This document shows positions 7,939 to 14,627 of a stretch of DNA of 50,513 nucleotides, in pieces. How positions within the stretch are numbered: position 1 is the first letter of the stretch; each line of letters starts with the position of its first letter. The position numbers and the translations under genes were made by a program. Below the pieces are notes generated by a model. That model was given only the letters and a program-made list of their open reading frames with translations. It did not search any database and was not told where the DNA came from. The stretch comes from Anaerolineae bacterium (GTDB lineage: Bacteria > Chloroflexota > Anaerolineae > Aggregatilineales > Phototrophicaceae): the NCBI GenBank assembly GCA_020849765.1, contig JADLAY010000048.1:1-50513 (forward strand), written 5' to 3'.

Positions 7939-8679
7939 ATGGCGATGCCGTACTACCAGACCGTGCAGATGTCCGTCGACAAGAATGGGCTGAAGCTCAG
8001 CGTGATCATTCCCTGCTACAACGAGGTCGAAACGCTGGAGAAGGTGCTCACGCGTGTGGAGGCGGTCGGCCTCGCGGATGAGATCGTGATCGTGGACGAC
8101 GGCTCGGTCGATGGCACGCGCGATCTGCTGCACCAGATGCAGGACGAAGGTCGTCCGGGCCTGCGCATCATCTTCCACGAGCAAAACAAGGGCAAGGGCG
8201 CGGCGCTGGTCACGGGCTTCGCGGCGGCGGCGGGCGATATCATGCTGATCCAGGATGCCGACCTGGAATACGACCCGCGCGATTACCCGCACTTGATCCA
8301 GCCGATTGTCGAAGGCGTCTCGTCGGTTGTCTACGGCTCGCGCTTCCTGGGCGGCCCGCGCAAAGCGATGAACTTCTGGAACATGGTCGCCAACAAGATT
8401 TTGACGCTGGCGACGAACATGCTCTACAACGCGATCCTGAGCGACATGGAGACGTGCTACAAGGTCTTCCGTGCCGACGTCGTGCGCGACATGATCATCC
8501 ACGCGCGCGGCTTCGAATTCGAGCCGGAGTTCACCGCCAAGGTGCTCAAGCAGGGCATCCGCATCTACGAAGTGCCGATCAGCTACAACGGGCGCGAATG
8601 GACCGAGGGCAAGAAGATCAAGTGGACGGACGCCCCCGTCGCGCTGTGGACGCTGGTCAAGTATCGCTTCGTGGATTGA
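7939..8679 (+). CDS. GT2 glycosyltransferase, dolichol-phosphate-mannose-synthase-like
   Basis: A 246-residue GT-A enzyme of family 2, DPM1/DPG-synthase-like. It probably transfers a sugar from a nucleotide donor to polyprenyl phosphate at the inner face of the membrane. Motifs: SVIIPCYNE at the N-terminus, VDDGS (52-56), NKGKGAAL, and the metal-binding QDADLEY (DAD, 106-108). There is no C-terminal membrane domain, so it is the soluble type. The ATG at 7939 has an AAGAG box; an upstream GTG is less likely. Its lipid-linked product would be the natural donor for the GT-C enzymes at 22.9-32.8 and 39.2 kb, which is inference. It ends nine bases before the convergent fmt gene, separated by a small GGGCG/CGCCC hairpin. 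Confidence 0.87.
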   Translation: MAMPYYQTVQMSVDKNGLKLSVIIPCYNEVETLEKVLTRVEAVGLADEIVIVDDGSVDGTRDLLHQMQDEGRPGLRIIFHEQNKGKGAALVTGFAAAAGDIMLIQDADLEYDPRDYPHLIQPIVEGVSSVVYGSRFLGGPRKAMNFWNMVANKILTLATNMLYNAILSDMETCYKVFRADVVRDMIIHARGFEFEPEFTAKVLKQGIRIYEVPISYNGREWTEGKKIKWTDAPVALWTLVKYRFVD

Positions 8680-8688
8680 GCCGGGCGC

Positions 8689-9624
8689 TCACGCCCCTAA
8701 CGTAGACCCCACAAACGACGTGTAGCCGCGGACGAAGGCGTCGATATCGACGGCGCTTTTGCCCTCCAGCTGCACGCGCGTCGGGAAGAGCAAGCCATCG
8801 CCGGTGCCGATGACCGTGTGGCCGTCCAGCGCAGCGACGACGCCGGGATGTGATTCGCCTTCGCTCGCCTCGGCCGAGAGATCTGCGGCCAGGATCTTCA
8901 AGAGCTTGCCATTCCAGACGGTGAAGGTGCCAGGCCAGGGTGTGAAGGCGCGAATCGTGCGCTCGATCTCGACGGCGGAGCGCGTCCAGTCGATGCGGCC
9001 TTCGTCCTTGTCGATGCGCGGGGCGAGCGTCGCCAAGTCTTCATCCTGCGGCTGCGGCGTGATGTCGCCGCTCAGGTAGCCGGGCAGCGTCTCGATCAGG
9101 AGTTCGCCACCCATCTGGCTCAGCTTGTCATGCAGGCTCTGGCCGGTCTCGTCCGCCGCCAGTTCGATGGCGCAGCGGGTCAGCACCGGGCCGGTATCCA
9201 GCCCGGCGTCCAGCTTCATGATCGTGATGCCGCTGATGGTATCACCCTCGCGAATGGCGGCCTGGATCGGCGCCGCGCCGCGCCAGCGTGGCAGCAGCGA
9301 AGCATGGATGTTGAGGGCGCCGTACACCGGCATATCGAGCACCGCCTGGGGCAGGATTTGCCCGAAGGCGGCGACGATGAAGACGTCGGCCTCCCAGCGG
9401 TGCAGCTCGTCGATCGCCTCCGGGCGGCGCAGCTTCTCCGGCTGGAAGACAGGCAGCCCTGCCGCCAGCGCCACCTGCTTGATCGGCGACATGTGCACGG
9501 TCTTGCCGCGTCCGGCGGGACGATCCGGCTGCGTGACGACGCCGACGACCGTGTGCTCCTCGATGAGGCGCTGTAAGGCGGGAACAGCGAAATCGGGGGT
9601 ACCCATGAATACGACGTGCGCCAT
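8689..9624 (-). CDS. fmt: Methionyl-tRNA formyltransferase
   Basis: Formylates initiator Met-tRNA using 10-formyl-tetrahydrofolate. The 311-residue protein starts MAHVVFMGTPDF and keeps the catalytic triad as Asn105, His107 (in NIHASLLPRWRG) and Asp143 (GLDTG). The catalytic Rossmann domain spans about 1-190 and the C-terminal tRNA-binding OB-like domain about 205-300. Length is normal. It is usually next to def (peptide deformylase), which is absent here, so the gene stands alone, convergent with the GT2 gene and divergent from the histidine kinase. Confidence 0.96.
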   Translation of the reverse strand: MAHVVFMGTPDFAVPALQRLIEEHTVVGVVTQPDRPAGRGKTVHMSPIKQVALAAGLPVFQPEKLRRPEAIDELHRWEADVFIVAAFGQILPQAVLDMPVYGALNIHASLLPRWRGAAPIQAAIREGDTISGITIMKLDAGLDTGPVLTRCAIELAADETGQSLHDKLSQMGGELLIETLPGYLSGDITPQPQDEDLATLAPRIDKDEGRIDWTRSAVEIERTIRAFTPWPGTFTVWNGKLLKILAADLSAEASEGESHPGVVAALDGHTVIGTGDGLLFPTRVQLEGKSAVDIDAFVRGYTSFVGSTLGA

Positions 9625-9652
9625 GCGCGGACCTGCTTTCTGTGCTCTTTGA

Positions 9653-9856
9653 GTTAGGAAGCCTATCCTACCGCGGCAATGAGATCAAGGTTGAGGCGTT
9701 GGAGAGCGCATTCGGCGGGTTCGTATGAATGTGTAAATACGGGCGCGTCAAGTATTAAGGAAATGTAGGGAAACTTTGATATGCAATACGAATTGATTCA
9801 CTTATACTGGTACGTGAACGTTTTTTCAGCGCGATGAATCCTGCTCAGGCCTCCCA
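9653..9856. other. Intergenic region between fmt and the kinase gene
   Basis: An AT-richer stretch. A TATACT at 9803-9808 could be a -10, but the nearest TTGATA (9776-9781) is 21 bases away, too far for a standard promoter. No ORF or strong hairpin is seen. Confidence 0.3.
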
Positions 9857-11788
9857 ATGAACGCAACGCTCATCAATCTGGCGCTGCTGATCATGCACAG
9901 CCTCCTCGTGGGCACACTGGTGCTCTTGCTGCACGCGCTGACGCCTCGCTTTGGTTTCGCGCCGCTGCTGATGGCGACCGGCGTGATGGTCGCGCTGCTC
10001 CAGAATCAATTCGGCATCTACATCGAACCGCTGCCGCAGCTCGTCATGTTCCTGCCCGTCAGCACGCTCGTCCCGGCGATCCTGGCGGGGCTGCTGGTCG
10101 TCTACGTGGTCGATGGCGCGCCGCCCGCCCGCATGATGTTCGCCTGCGTGCTGGGCTCGACGCTGCTGGTGCTGCTGCTGCTCATGCTCTACCGGGTGCA
10201 TCTTTCGCTGCCGGGCGCGGGCAGCCTGCGCGCAGCGACGGTCAACGAGCTGCTGACCTATTTCGACCCCGACCCGCGCGTGACATTTGCCTCGGTGGTC
10301 GCGTTCATGCTGGACATGATCGTGATCGTCGTCAGCTACCAGGGCATCAAGAACCTGAACCGGGGCACACCAGATTGGCTGGTGATCGGGCTGGCGCTGA
10401 TTCTCTCGCTGTGGACGGACGCGGTCGCCTTCCGCATCCTGGCCGACCTGGGACGCGTCGACTTCATCAGGCTGCTGCCGGGCGATGTCATGGTGAAAAC
10501 GATTTCGGGTCTCGTGCTGTGGCCGGGGCTGGTCTGGTATCTGACCCGCTACGCGCCGTCGATGCCGAACTACAAGGGCGTTGCCGGGCGGCGCATGCTC
10601 GACATCTTCTTCGATTCGACGCGGCAAACGCGGGCTGCGCTCGACTCCGCCGCGCGGGCGCTGCAAACCAGCGAAAGCGAGCGCCAGCGCGAGGCCAGCT
10701 ACTTCCAGCAGATTGCGGAGACGATGGAAGACGCGCTGTGGCTGGCGGAGCCGATGCAGCCGCCGTTCTACATCAACCCGGCTTACGAGCGCATCTGGGG
10801 GCGTGACGCGTCCGTCTTCCACGCAGACAAGCTCGCCTTCGCCAACTCGCTGCACCCGGATGACCGGGAGCACATCCTGGCCGGATTACACAAACAGACT
10901 GAAGGCAACTACGACGTCGAGTTCCGCATCATCCGCCCGGATGACTCGATCCGCTGGGTGCGCGAGCGGGTGACGCCGATCTATGACGCGTCGGGGCGCG
11001 CCTACCGCGTCGCCGGGCTGACGACCGACATCACCGAGCAGAAGTACTCGGAACAGGCGCGGTTGCAGTTGACGCTCGAACGGGAAAAGGTCAAGCTGCT
11101 GCGTGAGTTCGTCGCCGAGGCGACGCACGACCTCAAAACACCGCTGACGTCGATCAAACTCAAGATCCATCAGGTCGGGCGCGTCGAAGATCCGCAGAAA
11201 CGCGCCCGATTGCTGGACGAGGTCGAGCAGCAGTCATCGCGCATGGCCAAGATGATCGACGATCTGCTGACGCTCTCACGGCTGGAAAGTGTCAACGAGT
11301 TCACGATTTCGCGCATCGACGTCAATACGCTGCTGGGGGACATCTGCAAGCACGTCGACAGCCTGGCCAGCCAGCGCCAGATCCACGTCGCGCAGGTTTA
11401 TGCCCGTGGTCTGCCGCAGATCCTGGGCGACGAAGACGATCTGCGGCGAGCGCTGAGCAACCTGGTCGAAAATGCGATCTTCTACACGCCCGCGGGCGGC
11501 TCGGTCACGGTCAGGACGACGGCCAGCAACGGCGACATCGTCGTCGAGATCGAGGACACGGGCATCGGCATCGCCGAAGACGACGTGGCTCATATCTTCG
11601 AGCGCTTCTACCGTGCGCCGAACGCCCGCACGACCGATCCAGGTGGCACCGGGCTGGGGCTGGCCATCGTCAAGAAGGTGGTGGAGCAGCACCACGGCCA
11701 GATCCGCGTCAGCAGCACGCTCCACGTCGGCACGCGCTTTTCGATTGCTCTGCCCCACAGTGACAATCTCCAGACAAGCACTCACTAA
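9857..11788 (+). CDS. Membrane PAS-domain sensor histidine kinase with VUT-like N-terminus
   Basis: A 643-residue two-component kinase. Residues 1-235 form six or seven membrane helices. The pattern MLDMIVIV, then SLWTDAVAF, then VMVKTISG recalls the VUT (queuosine-precursor transporter) fold, so the sensor may be a converted transporter; this is a pattern match only. A short linker (about 245-285) leads to a PAS domain (285-395), a HisKA domain with phosphoacceptor His424 in EATHDLKTPL, and an HATPase with N-box Asn539, DTGIG at 567-571 and GGTGLGL at 596-602. All catalytic motifs are intact. Likely partner: the OmpR-type regulator at 7011. It is followed by a four-hairpin element before the convergent tyrosine phenol-lyase gene. 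Confidence 0.92.
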   Translation: MNATLINLALLIMHSLLVGTLVLLLHALTPRFGFAPLLMATGVMVALLQNQFGIYIEPLPQLVMFLPVSTLVPAILAGLLVVYVVDGAPPARMMFACVLGSTLLVLLLLMLYRVHLSLPGAGSLRAATVNELLTYFDPDPRVTFASVVAFMLDMIVIVVSYQGIKNLNRGTPDWLVIGLALILSLWTDAVAFRILADLGRVDFIRLLPGDVMVKTISGLVLWPGLVWYLTRYAPSMPNYKGVAGRRMLDIFFDSTRQTRAALDSAARALQTSESERQREASYFQQIAETMEDALWLAEPMQPPFYINPAYERIWGRDASVFHADKLAFANSLHPDDREHILAGLHKQTEGNYDVEFRIIRPDDSIRWVRERVTPIYDASGRAYRVAGLTTDITEQKYSEQARLQLTLEREKVKLLREFVAEATHDLKTPLTSIKLKIHQVGRVEDPQKRARLLDEVEQQSSRMAKMIDDLLTLSRLESVNEFTISRIDVNTLLGDICKHVDSLASQRQIHVAQVYARGLPQILGDEDDLRRALSNLVENAIFYTPAGGSVTVRTTASNGDIVVEIEDTGIGIAEDDVAHIFERFYRAPNARTTDPGGTGLGLAIVKKVVEQHHGQIRVSSTLHVGTRFSIALPHSDNLQTSTH

Positions 11789-11809
11789 ACAGACTTCAGA
11801 CAAGCGATC

Positions 11810-11919
11810 GCCGGATGGTCAACCATCCGGCTGAGGTTGTGTCCCGTGAACGGGACTGATTCCGCTTGAGCAGCCCGGTTCACCCGGCGTCACTTTAGCC
11901 AGGGCATTGATGCCCTGGC
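11810..11919. repeat. Tail-to-tail paired-hairpin element (four hairpins)
   Basis: Hairpin 1 is GCCGGATGG with loop TCAA (11810-11831). The linker TGAGGTTGT leads to hairpin 2, GTCCCG with loop TGAA (11841-11856). After 16 bases the order is inverted: hairpin 3 with loop TTCA (11873-11888, one mismatch), then hairpin 4 GCCAGGGCA with loop TTGA (11898-11919). Loops of the second arm are the reverse complements of those in the first, so two units sit tail to tail. It separates two convergent genes and may also stop transcription. Confidence 0.8.
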
Positions 11920-11959
11920 GGAATGCGTTCCTTGTTTGTGCTCTGGACGAACCGATTCC

Positions 11960-13384
11960 TCACACCCCGTCGCGCACAGGTTCAAAGCGGCATTGGAAGA
12001 AGCGCAGATACTGCGGCTCGTAGGTCATGCACAGGCCGCGCGTCTGCTCGCGCTGGTCGTAGATCGACTTGACCGACTCGGCGACGACGTCCATGTGCGC
12101 CTGGGTGTAGACGCGCCGCGGGATGGTCAACCGCGTGAGTTCGAGCCTGGGATGGCGATGATCGCCCGTCTGCGGGTCGCGACCGGCGCTGACGATGCCG
12201 CGTTCCATCGAGCGAATGCCACCGTCGAGATACAACTCGGCTGCCAGCGTTTGCGCCGGGAAGACATCCTGCGCCAGATGCGGGTAGAAGCGTTTGGCGT
12301 CGAGGAAGATGGCATGACCGCCGATCGGGCGCACGATCGGGATGTCCCACTCCTCCAGCAGTTCGCCGAGATAGCGCACCTGGCCGATGCGGCTGCGCAC
12401 GTGATCGTCGTGGACGGCTTCTTCGATGCCGATGGCAAGCGCTTCCATATCGCGCCCGGCCATGCCACCGTAGGTATGCAGACCCTCGTAGACGACGACC
12501 AGATTGCGCGCCAGATCGAAGACGTCCTCGTGATTGAGCGCCAGCCAGCCGCCGATGTTGACCAGGTTGTCCTTCTTGGCGCTCATCCAGGCGCCGTCGG
12601 TGTAGCTGCAGAACTCTTTAAGGATGGCGGCAATCGGCTTGTCGGCGTAGCCGTCCTCGCGCTCCTGGATGAAGAAGGCGTTCTCGACCATGCGCGTCGC
12701 GTCGAGGTAGACGCGGATGCCATAGCGGTCGCAGAAGGCGCGCAGCTCGCGGACGTTGGCCATGCTGACCGGCTGGCCGCCTGCCATGTTGACCGTCCCG
12801 GCCAGGCTGACGTAGGGAATCTTGTCCGCGCCGACGCGGTCGATGACGGCCTGGAGCTTATCGAGATCGATGTTGCCCTTGAACGGATGGAGGCTGGCCG
12901 GGTCGTGCGCCTCGTCCACGATTACGTCGATAAAGGTGCCGCCCGCCAGTTCCTGATGCAGGCGCGTGGTTGTGAAGTACATGTTGCCAGGGATTGTGTG
13001 GCCGGGCTTGATCAGCGCCTGGCTGATCAGGTGCTCGGCGCCGCGGCCCTGATGGGTCGGCACGATGTACTTGTAGCCGTAGTATTGCTGGATGGCCGCT
13101 TCGAGGTGATAGAAGTTGCGGCTGCCCGCGTAGGCCTCGTCGCCGAGCATCATGCCCGCCCATTGGCGGTCGCTCATGGCGCTGGTGCCGCTGTCGGTCA
13201 GCAGGTCGATGTAGACATCGTCCGACTTGAGCAGGAAGGTGTTGTAACCGGCATCCTGCAGCGCCTGGAGGCGTTCCGCGCGCGTGGTCAGGCGGATCGG
13301 CTCGACCATCTTGATCTTCCACGGCTCCGCCCACGAGCGGCGTCCGTGCTGCTGTCCCATGGTTTGTAAGTGTTGATCGGTCAT
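11960..13384 (-). CDS. tpl: Tyrosine phenol-lyase (beta-eliminating lyase family)
   Basis: PLP enzyme that splits tyrosine to phenol, pyruvate and ammonia. The fold is shared with tryptophanase, but specificity residues known from Citrobacter freundii TPL are all present with a constant +14 offset: Thr138 (TPL Thr124) in MYFTTTR, Arg395 (Arg381) in RSMERG, Phe50 (Phe36) and Phe462/Phe463 (Phe448/449). The PLP lysine is Lys271 in SAKKD. Tryptophanase lacks the Arg and the Phe pair. Length of 474 includes about 14 extra N-terminal residues. The ATG has AAAGGA in good position. It lies downstream of an Lrp/AsnC gene on the same strand, but a 343-bp gap full of repeats separates them. The assignment is from memory of family sequences, so tryptophanase-like activity is not excluded. 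Confidence 0.85.
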   Translation of the reverse strand: MTDQHLQTMGQQHGRRSWAEPWKIKMVEPIRLTTRAERLQALQDAGYNTFLLKSDDVYIDLLTDSGTSAMSDRQWAGMMLGDEAYAGSRNFYHLEAAIQQYYGYKYIVPTHQGRGAEHLISQALIKPGHTIPGNMYFTTTRLHQELAGGTFIDVIVDEAHDPASLHPFKGNIDLDKLQAVIDRVGADKIPYVSLAGTVNMAGGQPVSMANVRELRAFCDRYGIRVYLDATRMVENAFFIQEREDGYADKPIAAILKEFCSYTDGAWMSAKKDNLVNIGGWLALNHEDVFDLARNLVVVYEGLHTYGGMAGRDMEALAIGIEEAVHDDHVRSRIGQVRYLGELLEEWDIPIVRPIGGHAIFLDAKRFYPHLAQDVFPAQTLAAELYLDGGIRSMERGIVSAGRDPQTGDHRHPRLELTRLTIPRRVYTQAHMDVVAESVKSIYDQREQTRGLCMTYEPQYLRFFQCRFEPVRDGV

Positions 13385-13400
13385 GAAAAATCCTTTGGAT

Positions 13401-13513
13401 TTTAGCCTTTAGCTGTTGGCTGTTAGCTTTTAGCTGGAGGGGATCGGCTATCGGCGGTCGGCGTTCAGCTATTGGCAGTTGGGTATTGGGTGTTGGCTTT
13501 TGGCTAATGTCAG
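13401..13513. repeat. Degenerate heptad array, TTAGCTK family
   Basis: Two blocks in 7-base register: AGCCTTT, AGCTGTT, GGCTGTT, AGCTTTT (13404-13435) and GGCTATC, GGCGGTC, GGCGTTC, AGCTATT, GGCAGTT, GGGTATT, GGGTGTT, GGCTTTT, GGCTAAT (13446-13508), ending in GTCAG. The array at 32.96 kb ends in the same GTCAG. It begins about 16 bases upstream of the tpl start, so it lies in the tpl leader. Confidence 0.75.
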
Positions 13514-13535
13514 TGAAACACGAATTCGCATCCGA

Positions 13536-13642
13536 GCCCTCATCCCCCTGCCCCTTCTCCCGACCGCTGCGCTGGGAGAAGGGGAGCAAGTCCCTCGCCC
13601 AGGCGCGCAGCGCCGCTCGGGAGAGGGATATAGGGTGAGGGC
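13536..13642. repeat. 107-bp palindromic element, CCCTCATCCC family
   Basis: The ends are inverted (GCCCTCA and TGAGGGC). Inside are a perfect 11-bp stem CCCCTTCTCCC/GGGAGAAGGGG and a second GC-rich stem between TCCCTC and GAGGGA. It has no coding capacity, so it is MITE-like or a processed structural repeat. Shorter relatives are at 27.41 kb and 41.87 kb. Confidence 0.65.
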
Positions 13643-13660
13643 AAATGCATATTCAATTTA

Positions 13661-13733
13661 CTAATCCGCTAAGCTCCTCATTCGCTTTCCCGCTAAAAGC
13701 TAACGGCTAATGGCTAAAAGCTATTCGCTACTC
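13661..13733. repeat. Degenerate GCTAA heptad array overlapping the Lrp gene end
   Basis: About ten GCTAA-type units, mostly 7 bases apart (CGCTAAA, AGCTAAC, GGCTAAT, GGCTAAA, AGCTATT, CGCTACT). The stop codon of the Lrp-type gene (13728-13730, minus strand) lies inside the last unit, so the array begins exactly where the coding region ends. Confidence 0.65.
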
Positions 13734-14210
13734 CAATGGCAACGCCGTGACGTGCTTGACCTCGCGCAGGACGACGCTCGTCTCCAGGTGCGTGACACCG
13801 GGCAGCACCGAGAGCCGCTCGACCAGCAGGTGTTCGAGCGCTTTGCGGTTGGGGGCGACGACCTTGAGCAGGAAATCCGCGTCGCCGGTCAGATGATGGC
13901 AGTCGAGCACCTCCGGCATCGCCAGCACGACCTGCTCGAAGGCGGCGATGTGATCGCGATGATGGCGCGCGACCGAGACCTGGACGAAGCAGATCAGATC
14001 GAGTCCGAGCAGCTCGTGATCGAGAATCGCCACGTAGCGCTGGATATAGCCGCGCTCCTCCAGCCGTTTGACACGGTGATGCACGGCGGGCTGCGACAGG
14101 TTGAGCTTGCGGCCCAACTCGGCCTTGCTGATGCTGGCATCGTCCTGCAGCAGGCGCAGGATCTCCACGTCCATGTCGTCCAGCCCCGTGCGCTGATTCA
14201 GATCGTCCAT
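13728..14210 (-). CDS. Lrp/AsnC-family transcriptional regulator
   Basis: A 160-residue feast/famine regulator. The N-terminal winged HTH (about 12-60) contains ISKAELGRKLNLSQPAVHHRV. The C-terminal RAM domain (about 75-150) would bind an amino acid and mediate octamer assembly; GDADFLLKVVA is the usual ligand-loop strand. A GGGG box precedes the ATG. Because the next gene on the same strand is the tyrosine phenol-lyase, control of aromatic amino-acid catabolism is a reasonable guess, but no operator was recognised. The last codons and the stop fall in a heptad repeat array, which may have replaced a few original C-terminal residues; the length is still normal. Confidence 0.93.
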   Translation of the reverse strand: MDDLNQRTGLDDMDVEILRLLQDDASISKAELGRKLNLSQPAVHHRVKRLEERGYIQRYVAILDHELLGLDLICFVQVSVARHHRDHIAAFEQVVLAMPEVLDCHHLTGDADFLLKVVAPNRKALEHLLVERLSVLPGVTHLETSVVLREVKHVTALPLE

Positions 14211-14313
14211 CGTTACCCCGCAGTCTAAAGGAAATCAGGCGATCACCCGAAAACCCGAAAGGATTCAAAGTCTGATGATTATTTTGATTATGAACTATTT
14301 TGCCAAAGAAGCC

Positions 14314-14443
14314 GCCCGATGCTCGAAGCATCGGGCTGGACAGAGGGTAAGCCACCTGGAAGGTGGCTGGTCAATAGCGCAACTTCTGGCAGCCTGCTTC
14401 CAGCAGGCTTTGACGTGTCAGCCAGTGGCTTCGAGCCACTGGC
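14314..14443. repeat. Four-hairpin element, 3-base-loop type
   Basis: Four perfect stems: GCCCGATGCT loop CGA (14314-14336), AGCCACCT loop GGA (14350-14368), AGCCTGCT loop TCC (14391-14409), GCCAGTGGCT loop TCG (14421-14443). CGA/TCG and GGA/TCC are reverse complements, so again two two-hairpin units lie tail to tail, here with different stems and linkers from the 11.8-kb type. Confidence 0.75.
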
Positions 14444-14479
14444 GGTTGGCGATCTGAACGACTCCGCTTATGTAACCCT

Positions 14480-14499
14480 GGGCGACCCCCGGGTCGCCC
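14480..14499. repeat. Hairpin GGGCGACCC/GGGTCGCCC
   Basis: A perfect 9-bp stem with a 2-base loop, almost the same stem as at 37470-37490. It is part of the GTAGGGGCG-type dispersed hairpins. The remaining 130 bases to the next gene show only a strong AGAGGA ribosome binding site. Confidence 0.6.
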
Positions 14500-14627
14500 C
14501 TAGACCGACCACAGGCGCGCCTACACCTAAAGGAGGAGACCGCCTACCCCGGCGGCATGAGGCCGCGGTGGGCAAAGCGTGCTTGACTCGAAGGCGTATT
14601 GCTTTCGCTCGTAGGTCAGAGGACATC

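Noticed and set aside
13401..13733. CRISPR array in the repeat-rich tpl/Lrp gap
   Set aside because: Units are 7 bases long, drift continuously, and have no spacers or cas genes.
14319..14627. Upstream extension of the secreted repeat protein
   Set aside because: Codes only through four hairpin repeats; the signal peptide starts at 14628.
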